From Candidatus Jorgensenbacteria bacterium (GTDB taxonomy: Bacteria > Patescibacteriota > Minisyncoccia > UBA6257 > GWB1-50-10), in contig JAUSHK010000005.1 in assembly GCA_030648515.1 (NCBI GenBank), positions 1-48,382 on the forward strand: DNA of 48,382 nt, in the 5' to 3' direction. Below the pieces are notes generated by a model. That model made no database searches, was not told where the DNA came from, and saw only the letters and a list, made by a program, of their open reading frames with translations. Positions 8,102-16,104 of this stretch are shown here, in pieces (positions within the stretch are counted from its first letter, which is position 1; every line of letters starts with the position of its first letter). The translations under genes were made by a program, and so were the position numbers.

Positions 8102-8187
8102 AATTTTGTATCCGACTGTACGGAGAGAGAAAATTAAAGTGTTGCAAGAGACAACATTTAAGGTCGTGCAAATTACTAACAATTCCA

Positions 8188-8439
8188 ATGAAAGAAATAT
8201 TACAGGAAAAAGATTACTTCAAGACATCAGATATTTGCCTCGCATCAGCGTTGTGTTGCTGTGACTATCAGATAGAGGCGATAGAACGAATTGACCCTTC
8301 TAAATCCGTTTTTCTAATTAAAAGAGACGAACAGTTAGATAGCTTAATACAGTTATATTTTACCCATCAACTCAAGGTAGAGCCTTTGAGCTTTTTCGGT
8401 TTTCTGAAAGAAATTAAGACGCGCATTTATCACGCATAA
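8188..8439 (+). CDS. DUF5659-like small protein of the mobile module
   Basis: 83 aa. The order FKTSDICLASAL..., YQIEAIERIDPSKSVFLIKR, and SFFGFLKEIKTRIY at the end matches the pattern of DUF5659-type small proteins (KT.D..LA..L, a DP...F strand, F...K..R.Y end). These occur in plasmid, phage and integrated-element neighbourhoods, with no known biochemical role. It is the first gene of the run that ends in the serine recombinase. Family assignment is from memory of the pattern. Confidence 0.55.
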   Translation: MKEILQEKDYFKTSDICLASALCCCDYQIEAIERIDPSKSVFLIKRDEQLDSLIQLYFTHQLKVEPLSFFGFLKEIKTRIYHA

Positions 8440-8443
8440 ATCA

Positions 8444-8626
8444 ATGAGACAGAGAGCAGAACAAAAGTTACCAAGAATAATTTATAAACCGCCTGGAGAG
8501 ATAACGGATGATATGGAGCGCGGAATAGATAGAGTTTTTGATCTGTTATTTGAGGAGGTTGTCAGGGTCCAAGAATTACAAAAACAAAATTACAACGAAT
8601 ATGAATGTACGAGAATATCTAAATAA
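8444..8626 (+). CDS. Small hypothetical protein upstream of the primase-like gene
   Basis: 60 aa, charged and helical (GEITDDMERGIDRVFDLLFE). It begins 4 bp after the DUF5659-like gene and overlaps the start of the next gene by 26 bp, a packing typical of phage-like operons. No family recognised. The alternative, that this stretch is simply the untranslated start of the next gene, cannot be excluded. Confidence 0.45.
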   Translation: MRQRAEQKLPRIIYKPPGEITDDMERGIDRVFDLLFEEVVRVQELQKQNYNEYECTRISK

Positions 8627-10205
8627 AAATAACATACAGTTTACTGATTCCGGTAGCGACTTGGCTATGGTATGCCCATTTTGCGAGAAAACGCTTGTTA
8701 CGGGAGCGGGGTATGCCACCTTCAATATTAATCAAGTTACAGGGCAGGGTACCTGCTATGATTGTGGAAAAACTGCTGAATTTTCGGAGATTATAAAAAA
8801 ATTTGGTTTTCAAGACGAGATTGGAGAAAGCGAGGATGGAGTTGTTGAGCGTGCTACAAGAAGCAAGACTAACAAGCTGTCAAGAAATGAGCCGGTTGAA
8901 ACCATAAGTTTTGATAACATAGAGCGTATACGGAAGGTTGAGAAGCCCGATAAAGAAATTGGTTTTGACGAATGGTTGAAAGTCATTAATTCTAATTTTC
9001 CAGATTTGTTATTTCCTGCCGAGGTTGGACTTTCTATTATTTCTCAACTTTTAATCAAGGACATTACTAATCCATTCGCACTTGTTTTAGTTGATGTGCC
9101 TTCTGCCGGTAAAACAATCACTATAAACTTTTTCGCGGAGGTTGAGGGAATAACCTATGCCAGTGATAAATTTACACCCGCATCGTTTGTTTCAAACGCC
9201 ACGAATGTAAAAAAGGCGGATTTGAAGAATATAGACCTCCTCCCACGATTGAGATACAAGATGTTTCTACTTAGAGATCTATCCACTTTATTCTCAAAGC
9301 GAGATGACGATTTGAATGAATGCTTGGGGTTATTAACAAGAGTATTAGATGGCGAGGGATTAAATACGGACAGTGGGGTTCACGGACAGAGGCAGTATGT
9401 CGGCGAGTATCTTTTTATGGTTCTTGCTGGCTCAACTCCAATACCGCCACGAGTTTGGAAGATGATGGGCAGTCTTGGGTCCCGCCTATTCTTCTTAAAT
9501 ATCAGGAGTAAAGATAAAAGCGAAATTGAATTAGCGGACCAACTCACAACACTTGCTTATAAAGAGAAAGAAAAGATTTGTCGTGTAGCTACAAAGGGTT
9601 TTATTCAAACGCTTTGGAATAAGCATAAAGATGGCATCGATTGGGATAAAATAGCTGATAAACAAGAATATAAGCTTATCATTGGCCGCTCCGCGAAGCT
9701 TTTAGCGAGATTACGAGGAGTGATTAATGTCTGGAAGGACAGATCTCAAGACGGCGAAGTTTATGAGCACACAGTTCCTGTAATAGAAAAGCCAGATCGT
9801 ATTAACCAGTTATTCTATAACCTTTGTAGAGGTCACGCCCTTGTATGCGGTAGGGCACAGATTAATCAAGATGATCTTAAGCTGATTGCAGAGTTAGCGA
9901 TTGATAGCGCTCCCACAATACGAGCAAAGCTTTTTAGAAAGTTACTTGATAATGGCGGAGAAATGAAAACGGACCATGTAATGGCGGTATTGAATTGTTC
10001 TCGCCCTACTGCGCATAAAGAAATGGAGGCACTAAAGATTTTAGGCGTATGCACCATAACTCAAGAAAGCTATGGCCAAGTTGGAGAACCAGAGAAAACT
10101 ATATACCTCGCCGATGATCTTGGTTGGTTTCTAAGCGATGAATGCAAAAAGATACGTGGAATGTCGTTACCCACCACACAACACACACTGTCAGATTTGC
10201 TTTAG
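8601..10205 (+). CDS. Zinc-finger / P-loop primase-helicase-like replication protein
   Basis: 534 aa from the ATG at 8601 (MNVREYLNKNN), chosen because the zinc finger follows at once. C25-P-F-C28 and C52-Y-D-C55 form a CHC2-like DNA-binding finger of the kind seen in primases. A P-loop (DVPSAGKT, ~165-172) is followed by a Walker B-like strand (YKMFLLRDLS), a sensor-like strand (YLFMVLAGST) and an arginine in GSLGSRLFFL, so it is an AAA-type ATPase. The C terminus (GGEMKTDHVMAVLNCSRPTA) looks like a winged helix. Likely role: replication or maintenance of the mobile module. No DnaG TOPRIM domain is visible, so primase activity is not shown. Confidence 0.65.
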   Translation: MNVREYLNKNNIQFTDSGSDLAMVCPFCEKTLVTGAGYATFNINQVTGQGTCYDCGKTAEFSEIIKKFGFQDEIGESEDGVVERATRSKTNKLSRNEPVETISFDNIERIRKVEKPDKEIGFDEWLKVINSNFPDLLFPAEVGLSIISQLLIKDITNPFALVLVDVPSAGKTITINFFAEVEGITYASDKFTPASFVSNATNVKKADLKNIDLLPRLRYKMFLLRDLSTLFSKRDDDLNECLGLLTRVLDGEGLNTDSGVHGQRQYVGEYLFMVLAGSTPIPPRVWKMMGSLGSRLFFLNIRSKDKSEIELADQLTTLAYKEKEKICRVATKGFIQTLWNKHKDGIDWDKIADKQEYKLIIGRSAKLLARLRGVINVWKDRSQDGEVYEHTVPVIEKPDRINQLFYNLCRGHALVCGRAQINQDDLKLIAELAIDSAPTIRAKLFRKLLDNGGEMKTDHVMAVLNCSRPTAHKEMEALKILGVCTITQESYGQVGEPEKTIYLADDLGWFLSDECKKIRGMSLPTTQHTLSDLL

Positions 10206-10245
10206 CGATTAATCAATAAAGTGAAATTGACACTGTATACGCACT

Positions 10246-10914
10246 ATGTCTGAAATACCACAAAAACAATTAGGGACCGGTAAGAAAACTACCGCAATAA
10301 CTAAAAAATATACGCCAGAAGAGGCGCGGAAAATGGTATTAGAGCTTGCCATGCCAGACGGCGATCTCAGAAATAACCTTAAAAATTTTGGCGATAACAT
10401 CCTTCCAGAATTACTTCATGGAAATGAAAAGGGAAAAAAAGAAGCATTGGAGAAATTTAAAGAAAAGGCCGTAGAGGTGATGATGGCATTAGAACCTGAT
10501 ACTCATGTAGCTCTTATGGAGTCATTTGATTCTCGATACAGAGGATTAGCAAAAGAGTTAAGCTCACAGATTATAAAAGATTACAGCTGTATTACCGGCG
10601 TAGAAAAGGCACTCACGGAGGTTGTTGTGAATGCTTTTATCAGAATCATCGATAATTCTCGGAGATTTAATAATTGTGCTGAAGCCGGTGAGTATTTAAG
10701 CGAAGAACGAACTAAACATCTTACTATGCTTAGTATTCAAATTGACAGAGCAAACCGGCAATTTTTGAATGCTCTAATTACCCTTAAACAACTCAAGTCC
10801 CCGAATATTGAAATGAATATCAAGACAAAAACGGCGTTTATAGCTCAGAATCAACAGATCAATGCTGATGGTGCCACAAAACCTCAAACAAGTGAAACCA
10901 ATGAGTCCAAATGA
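10246..10914 (+). CDS. Hypothetical helical protein of the mobile module
   Basis: 222 aa, mostly helical. The N terminus is basic (GTGKKTTAITKKYTPEEARK), and a conserved-looking tail reads DRANRQFLNALITLKQLKSP followed by NIEMNIKTKTAFIAQNQQIN. That tail pattern is familiar from proteins next to recombinases in integrated elements, but I cannot give a function. The next gene starts within its last 14 bp in another frame, so the two are probably translationally coupled. Confidence 0.5.
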   Translation: MSEIPQKQLGTGKKTTAITKKYTPEEARKMVLELAMPDGDLRNNLKNFGDNILPELLHGNEKGKKEALEKFKEKAVEVMMALEPDTHVALMESFDSRYRGLAKELSSQIIKDYSCITGVEKALTEVVVNAFIRIIDNSRRFNNCAEAGEYLSEERTKHLTMLSIQIDRANRQFLNALITLKQLKSPNIEMNIKTKTAFIAQNQQINADGATKPQTSETNESK

Positions 10915-11248
10915 TTTAGGAAGAAAATTTATAGTAGAGGAATGTCAGAAAATTGAACTTTCCAGCTTTCTTAATAAATATCGCAAGAATTTGAAGGAGG
11001 CAATTTTGGGTTCAGAAATAGAAGCACTTAACACAAAAATCGAGATAGCGACATCCAGGACGGGCTATGGAGGCACCCGCTACTGGTTCAGATGCCCGCG
11101 CTGTGAGGCAAGAGTCGGGGTGTTGCATAAACATCCTCTTAATCTAAAGATCGGTTGCCGGAAGTGTCTTAATCTCTATTACAGAAAGCAACGATATAAG
11201 GGGATGATTGAAAGCGAATTTAACCACTTGACACCTAGGAACAACTAA
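10901..11248 (+). CDS. Zinc-ribbon protein of the mobile module
   Basis: 115 aa from the ATG at 10901. An N-terminal helical part precedes a zinc ribbon: RYWFRCPRCEARVGVLH, then IGCRKCLNLYYRKQRYKG. The two CxxC knuckles and the YR.QR end match a zinc-ribbon type common in mobile-element hypothetical proteins. DNA or RNA binding is likely. Located between the helical protein and the excisionase-like HTH. Confidence 0.6.
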   Translation: MSPNDLGRKFIVEECQKIELSSFLNKYRKNLKEAILGSEIEALNTKIEIATSRTGYGGTRYWFRCPRCEARVGVLHKHPLNLKIGCRKCLNLYYRKQRYKGMIESEFNHLTPRNN

Positions 11249-11252
11249 GAAT

Positions 11253-11441
11253 ATGATAAAAGCAATGGAGTTTCTTACTAAGGAGGAGGTGGCAAAACAT
11301 TTCAGGGTCCATCCGCGTACCGTGGAACGCTGGCTCAAAAACGGCATGTTGCTTGGTTATAAGCTCGGAAAGGGTAAAACGGCCTTATGGCGCATACCGC
11401 AGGGCGAATTAAAGAGATTTTTAGAGAGGCATAAGAATTAA
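11253..11441 (+). CDS. Excisionase-like helix-turn-helix protein
   Basis: 62 aa, or 58 from the second Met at 11265, which has AAGGAGG only after it, so the first Met is kept. MEFLTKEEVAKHFRVHPRTVERWLKNGML is a MerR/HTH_17 type recognition unit, followed by the wing-like LGKGKTALWRIPQGELKRFL. Such proteins act as recombination directionality factors or small regulators. It ends 2 bp before the serine recombinase, as expected of an excisionase-recombinase pair. Confidence 0.75.
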   Translation: MIKAMEFLTKEEVAKHFRVHPRTVERWLKNGMLLGYKLGKGKTALWRIPQGELKRFLERHKN

Positions 11442-11443
11442 CC

Positions 11444-13096
11444 ATGAGAACGAGCGAGGACACTAAAAAGGCGATTAGTTTAATAGCGGTGTATGCGAGG
11501 GTATCAACCGCACGGCAAGAGGAGGAGGGAACTATAGAAACCCAGCTTTCCGCCGTTCGGGAGTTTGCAAAGAAAAACGAGTATACAATCGTAAAAGAAT
11601 ACATTGACGATGGATGGTCCGGCGATATGTTGGCTCGGCCGCAATTGGATCAGCTTCGTCAGGACGCAAAGAGCAAGGTATGGGAGGCGGTGCTGGCGTA
11701 TGATCCGGACCGTGTCGCGCGCCGGTATTCTTATCAGGAATTAGTGATGGATGAGTTGCGGGAGGGAGGGATTGAGGTACTTTTTGTAACAACGCCTTCG
11801 CCAAAGAACGGCGAGGAGAAAATACTACACGGTGTTAAAGGGCTATTTGCTGAATATGAACGCGCGAAGATTTCGGAGCGCTTTCGGCTTGGTAAAATGA
11901 GGAAAGTTCGAGAAGGTAATATTCTTCTCACTGAAGCGCCATACGGATACAGGTACATTCCTAAAAAAGATAAGGTACACGGCTATTTGGAAATTAACGA
12001 GGGAGAGGCGCGGGTTGTGAAAATGATTTTTGCCTGGATAGTAAACGAGGGACTTACTATTCGAGGAGTGGTCCGGAGATTACAAGAGCTCAGCATTAAG
12101 CCGCGAAAGAGTAAGAGGGGTGTTTGGAATACAAGCACACTGGCGCACCTTCTTAGGAATAAAACATATATTGGGCAAGCTACTTATGGAAAATCATACG
12201 CGGTAGTACCAGAAAATCCCATCAATACCGAAAAGTACCGGAAAATGAGAAAGACGAGCAGGCGAATTAGACCGGAGGAGGAATGGACTAATATACCAAC
12301 GTCAGCGATTCTTGAAAAAGATTTATTCGTGCGCGCACAAGCGCAACTCAAAGCTAATTTTGAACTGTCGCAGAGAAACAGGAAAAACGAGTACCTTCTC
12401 GCCGGTAAGGCGTGGTGCGCTTGCGGCAGTAGGAGAACCGGCGAGGGACCGCAACACGGCAAACATCTGTATTATCGTTGCAGTAACAGGATTACTAATT
12501 TTCCTTTGCCTCAAACGTGCGCGGAGAAGGGTATTAATGCCAGGGTTGCTGACGTGCTCGTATGGCAACGGATTGCAAAGCTTATGAGTTCGCCGGAGTT
12601 ATTAACTAAACAGGTTAAGCGTTGGTTTAGTAAGAAACATTCCGAAGCGCAAGATTCTATAGCGGACGTTACTATTATGAAAAAGGAACTGCTCAAAATG
12701 AAAGAGCAGGAGGATCGTTATACAAAAGCATATGGGGCGGGTTTGTTTTCGATTGAGAAGCTGAAAGAGTACACGGTCCCATTGAGAGAAAAGGCATCTT
12801 CTTTAGAAAATCAGATAGCGAGAGTGCGGGTTGAGGGAGAACGTGGAAACGGGGCTGAATTGCCTAGTGCAAGTGAAATAGGAGTATTCGCCAAGAAGGC
12901 GGCAGAAGCCCTTCAGAACTTGAATTTTGAGGCGAGAAAGGCGATAGTTAGGAACGTTATAGAAAAAGTCGTGGGGACGCAAAGTGAATTACAAGTATAC
13001 GGTTATATACCTGTATCAAATATAAATTATGTCGGGTTTAAAACTATCCATCGGAATCGTTGGTCTGCCAAACGTGGGGAAGTCAACACTGTTTAA
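11444..13096 (+). CDS. Large serine recombinase (site-specific integrase)
   Basis: 550 aa. The resolvase domain opens with AVYARVSTARQEEEGTIETQ (nucleophile Ser21), then IVKEYIDDGWSGD, RPQLDQLRQD, DPDRVARR and AEYERAKISERFRLGK. The recombinase domain follows (APYGYRYIPK, EGEARVVKMIFAWI, NTSTLAHLLRNKTYIGQA), then a zinc ribbon (WCACGSRRT ... YYRCSNR ... CAEKGI) and a coiled coil, the usual large-serine-integrase order. All key parts look intact. The last ~22 codons run over the start of ychF in another frame, suggesting the gene spans an attachment junction. Confidence 0.9.
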   Translation: MRTSEDTKKAISLIAVYARVSTARQEEEGTIETQLSAVREFAKKNEYTIVKEYIDDGWSGDMLARPQLDQLRQDAKSKVWEAVLAYDPDRVARRYSYQELVMDELREGGIEVLFVTTPSPKNGEEKILHGVKGLFAEYERAKISERFRLGKMRKVREGNILLTEAPYGYRYIPKKDKVHGYLEINEGEARVVKMIFAWIVNEGLTIRGVVRRLQELSIKPRKSKRGVWNTSTLAHLLRNKTYIGQATYGKSYAVVPENPINTEKYRKMRKTSRRIRPEEEWTNIPTSAILEKDLFVRAQAQLKANFELSQRNRKNEYLLAGKAWCACGSRRTGEGPQHGKHLYYRCSNRITNFPLPQTCAEKGINARVADVLVWQRIAKLMSSPELLTKQVKRWFSKKHSEAQDSIADVTIMKKELLKMKEQEDRYTKAYGAGLFSIEKLKEYTVPLREKASSLENQIARVRVEGERGNGAELPSASEIGVFAKKAAEALQNLNFEARKAIVRNVIEKVVGTQSELQVYGYIPVSNINYVGFKTIHRNRWSAKRGEVNTV

Positions 13097-14033
13097 AGTA
13101 ATCACAAAACAGGAGATTTTGATTGCGAATTATCCATTCGCGACAATTGACCCGAATGTGGGGGTTGTGCCGGTGCCGGACGAGCGACTCGCGAAACTCA
13201 CGGAAATTTCAAAGTCCAAGAAGACCGTGCCGGCAGTCGTGGAGTTTTATGACATTGCGGGGCTTGTAAAAGGCGCGAACGAGGGAGCGGGGTTAGGAAA
13301 TCAGTTTTTGTCGCATATCCGCGAATGCAAGGCGATTGTGCATGTCGTGCGGTGTTTTAAGGATGGCGACATTATCCACATTGAGGGCAAGACCGACCCA
13401 TTGCGCGATATTGAGATAATTGAACTGGAGCTCGCGCTTAAGGATTTGGATACCGTTAAGAAACGGATTGGTAAATTTGAATCAGAAATAAAAGCCGGCG
13501 ATAAGCATGCTCTTGAAAACAAAAGAGTTCTTACAGAGGTTGAAGAAAAGTTGCAAAGCGGGAAACTTATACAGGAATACGCCGATTTGCTGATTATGAA
13601 AGAGATTCAGCTTCTGATGTCAAAGAAACAGCTGTTTTTATTAAACGGCTCACGTGAAGATGTTCCGCCCGAGGTTTTTAGCAAAATCAAAGAGCTCGGC
13701 GGGGACTATATAATTTCAGACCTCGCATTGGCAGAGAATATAGACGAGCTTATTAAAAAAGCGTATGAAATTCTGGACCTCATTAGCTTCTTTACGACAG
13801 GGGAGGACGAGACGCGGGCGTGGACAATTCAGCGCGGAGCGAAAGCGCCGGAGGCGGCAGGAACAATTCACACGGATTTTGAGCATAAGTTCATCCGCGC
13901 GGAAACGGTTTCATATGAAAATCTTGTCGCTTCAGGAGGGTGGAGTCAGGCAAAGCAGAAGGGGAAATTACGATTGGAGGGGAAGGAATATGTTGTGCAA
14001 GACGGAGACGTAATGGTAATTCGACACGGATAG
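13029..14033 (+). CDS. ychF: Redox-regulated ATPase YchF (Obg-family P-loop protein)
   Basis: 334 aa, slightly shorter than the usual ~360. The P-loop is GLPNVGKS (12-19), then NYPFATIDPNVGVVPVPDER, the G3 loop DIAGLVKGANEGAGLGNQFL, and NGSRED at the G4 position. YchF lacks the GTP-selecting NKxD, in line with ATP use. The C terminus carries the TGS domain (FFTTGEDETRAWTIQRGAKA ... HTDFEHKFIRAE). The start follows family patterns (MSGLKLSIGIVGLPN). It overlaps the recombinase by 68 bp and has no own Shine-Dalgarno site. Confidence 0.95.
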   Translation: MSGLKLSIGIVGLPNVGKSTLFKVITKQEILIANYPFATIDPNVGVVPVPDERLAKLTEISKSKKTVPAVVEFYDIAGLVKGANEGAGLGNQFLSHIRECKAIVHVVRCFKDGDIIHIEGKTDPLRDIEIIELELALKDLDTVKKRIGKFESEIKAGDKHALENKRVLTEVEEKLQSGKLIQEYADLLIMKEIQLLMSKKQLFLLNGSREDVPPEVFSKIKELGGDYIISDLALAENIDELIKKAYEILDLISFFTTGEDETRAWTIQRGAKAPEAAGTIHTDFEHKFIRAETVSYENLVASGGWSQAKQKGKLRLEGKEYVVQDGDVMVIRHG

Positions 14034-14075
14034 ATATTACTGAAATTTTCAATTTTTAATCAATTTTTAATGAAA

Positions 14076-14096
14076 CGCCCCAAAAGGCGGCTTTTT
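14076..14096 (+). terminator. Weak terminator after ychF
   Basis: CGCC / GGCG stem around CCAAAA is followed by GCTTTTT. The stem is short, so this is a modest candidate. Confidence 0.4.
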
Positions 14097-14123
14097 GTTG
14101 GTAGAATGAGGGTTTTATAGACA

Positions 14124-14153
14124 TTGACAAAATGAGATAGGATATGCTACAAT
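14124..14153 (+). promoter_or_regulatory. Strong promoter for the lipoprotein gene
   Basis: TTGACA, 18 nt, TACAAT, with an extended TG just before the -10 (TGCTACAAT). It drives the gene starting at 14211. Confidence 0.75.
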
Positions 14154-14210
14154 TGCAAGTAGAAAATTAACTTAGATAATCACGTTAAATTCAACTTGGA
14201 GGATAGGACA

Positions 14211-14654
14211 ATGAAGACAGAAAAAATCTTTGGTTTGCGTGGAAGTATTCTGCGTATGGTGTGGCATTTATTAGTAGTGATGCCATGTATATTTTTCGCG
14301 GCCACCGTGCTTTCGAGTGGTTGTTCGTCGGATAAACGATCAGTCGATTCGTCAGTTGAATCGAAAAGTTTTTACACCTTCCGCGGGGAAGTTGTGAATA
14401 TAGCTATATTCACCGATACCACTTTTTTAGAGAAGCAAGAGATTATTCCTATAAATTCAGTTGAAGTTGGAATGGGAACAATCACCGTTAGGCGATTAAC
14501 TGATGGGGAACTCTTTAGAGTTTTTGTTCCATCGCGGAAATATTTACAACTCCCGAATGGCTATAAGGTGAATGTAGGAGTTGTTTCATATTTTATGTCC
14601 CCCGAATCTCTTGGATGTGAAACAAAAGCTACAGCTGCATTCTTGCTACAGTAA
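14211..14654 (+). CDS. Lipoprotein of unknown function
   Basis: 147 aa from the ATG at 14211, preceded by a strong Shine-Dalgarno GGAGGA; the upstream TTG in the track lies in that site. A hydrophobic segment (MVWHLLVVMPCIFFAATVLS) ends in the lipobox LSSGC, so the protein is probably lipidated and exported. The outer ~110 residues look beta-rich (FRGEVVNIAIFTDTTFLEKQ, VGMGTITVRRLTDGELFRVF) and I cannot assign a family. It is a stand-alone unit with its own promoter and terminator, inserted between ychF and scpA. Confidence 0.65.
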   Translation: MKTEKIFGLRGSILRMVWHLLVVMPCIFFAATVLSSGCSSDKRSVDSSVESKSFYTFRGEVVNIAIFTDTTFLEKQEIIPINSVEVGMGTITVRRLTDGELFRVFVPSRKYLQLPNGYKVNVGVVSYFMSPESLGCETKATAAFLLQ

Positions 14655-14680
14655 ATCTCAAACCTCGTGGAAAATTAATT

Positions 14681-14713
14681 AGCCGTTCAGCTTTTATAAC
14701 TGGCGGCTTTTTT
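14681..14713 (+). terminator. Terminator of the lipoprotein gene
   Basis: AGCCG ttCAG / CTGg CGGCT stem followed by TTTTTTTA. Confidence 0.7.
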
Positions 14714-14716
14714 ATT

Positions 14717-14737
14717 CCCCGACGTAGCCCGTCGGGG
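14717..14737. repeat. Perfect 8-bp hairpin CCCCGACG / CGTCGGGG
   Basis: CCCCGACG TAGCC CGTCGGGG lies directly after the terminator and is followed by a T-rich stretch. It may be a second terminator or a small palindromic repeat. Confidence 0.6.
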
Positions 14738-14765
14738 GATTTATTTTTCCATAAATTCAGTTAAG

Positions 14766-15497
14766 ATGTCTTTAATGCCGTTTGAATTGAAATTAGAAAA
14801 TTATCAGGGGCCGATGGATGTGCTTCTTGGATTGATTGAGGAAAAAAAGATGGAGGTGACGCAGGTGAGTTTGGCTGGTGTGACCGCGGATTTTTTGGCG
14901 TATTTAGAAAAATTTAAGGCAAATTCCGATACATCCAATTATCCGCAACTGCTCGCCGACTTTCTTGTTGTCGCGTCAAAACTTTTACTTATCAAATCAA
15001 AAGCGCTTTTGCCGACGTTGGAGCTCACGCCCGACGAAGAGGTGGAAATCCGCGACTTTGAGGCGCGCGTGAAATTGTATCAGGAGCTTAAGAAAAGCCA
15101 GCAGTATATAAAACAGGGGTGGAGCGCAATGCCGCAGATGTTTATGCGGGAATTTCTTGCATCATCCGAAGTTGCTTTTTATCCGCCAAAAAGCATAACG
15201 CCCGAGACGCTCCACGAGGCGCTTCGCGGCATTGTTGAACAGTTTCAGAAAATCGCCCGGCCGACCGCCACGATACGGCGCGACATAATCAATCTCAAAG
15301 AAAAGATTGAGGAGATTATCAGCCGGCTCACGGAGAAACCTATTATGTTCAGTAAACTGCATAGCGGGAAGGCGAAGGGCGAGCTTGTCGCGCTGTTTCT
15401 CGCAATTCTGCATCTCGTGAGACAGCAGATAATTGACGTGAGCCAGAATGAACATTTTGGAGAGATTACGGTTGCCAAACGAGGTCCCGCGGGTTAA
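14766..15497 (+). CDS. scpA: Segregation and condensation protein A
   Basis: 243 aa, a normal ScpA length. The N-terminal kleisin pattern FELKLENYQGPMDVLLGLIE is clear, followed by ADFLVVASKLLLIKSKALLP. The C-terminal winged helix includes GELVALFLAILHLVRQQIID. ScpA bridges SMC heads and binds ScpB in the condensin complex. scpB follows 9 bp later. No smc gene is in the window. Confidence 0.95.
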   Translation: MSLMPFELKLENYQGPMDVLLGLIEEKKMEVTQVSLAGVTADFLAYLEKFKANSDTSNYPQLLADFLVVASKLLLIKSKALLPTLELTPDEEVEIRDFEARVKLYQELKKSQQYIKQGWSAMPQMFMREFLASSEVAFYPPKSITPETLHEALRGIVEQFQKIARPTATIRRDIINLKEKIEEIISRLTEKPIMFSKLHSGKAKGELVALFLAILHLVRQQIIDVSQNEHFGEITVAKRGPAG

Positions 15498-15506
15498 AAT
15501 TCATTT

Positions 15507-16103
15507 ATGAGTGCGAGTAACAACGCGAAGCTTGAGGCTCTGCTTTTTTATTATGGGGAACCGATAGCGATAGAAAGAGCGGCAAAATTACTAGGCATTA
15601 AAGAAGACGAATGTAAAACGCTGGCGCATGAACTTGGAGAGGCGCTAAAGAACGACTTGAATCGCGGGCTTTTGCTTATTATAAACGGCGACGAAATTCA
15701 GCTTGCGACGAAACCGGAGGTTCAGGAAGTAGGAAAGAAAATAATCACGGAAGAATTTAAAGAAGAGCTTTCGCCGGCGTCGCTTGAAACGCTTTCACTC
15801 ATCGCGTATCTCGGGCCGATAACGCGCCCGTCAATCGATTTCATACGCGGCGTCAATTCAAGCTTTACGGTCCGTAATTTGTTAATCCGCGGGCTCGTTG
15901 AACGGCAAAGCGGGAAGGGGCACGCGTACTTATACCACGCAAGTTCAAACTTCCTTTCACATTTGGGAATTACAGCGCCCGAGGAATTGCCGGAGCGCGA
16001 GGGATATCAGAAGATTTTTACAGAATTTGAGGAAGCGCAGAAAAAGCAAAATATGGCGGAGCAAATAGAACCAGTTAAAAAAGATAAGGAGGAAAATTTA
16101 TAA
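15507..16103 (+). CDS. scpB: Segregation and condensation protein B
   Basis: 198 aa. Paired winged helices are visible: ALLFYYGEPIAIERAAKLLG with LLIINGDEIQLATKPEV, and LETLSLIAYLGPITRPSIDF with VRNLLIRGLVERQ. The latter is the ScpB signature region, where the usual GR..GRP is replaced by a short KGHAYLYH. It acts with ScpA and SMC in chromosome segregation. A good Shine-Dalgarno for the next gene lies at its 3' end (AAGGAGG). Confidence 0.92.
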   Translation: MSASNNAKLEALLFYYGEPIAIERAAKLLGIKEDECKTLAHELGEALKNDLNRGLLLIINGDEIQLATKPEVQEVGKKIITEEFKEELSPASLETLSLIAYLGPITRPSIDFIRGVNSSFTVRNLLIRGLVERQSGKGHAYLYHASSNFLSHLGITAPEELPEREGYQKIFTEFEEAQKKQNMAEQIEPVKKDKEENL

Positions 16104-16104
16104 T

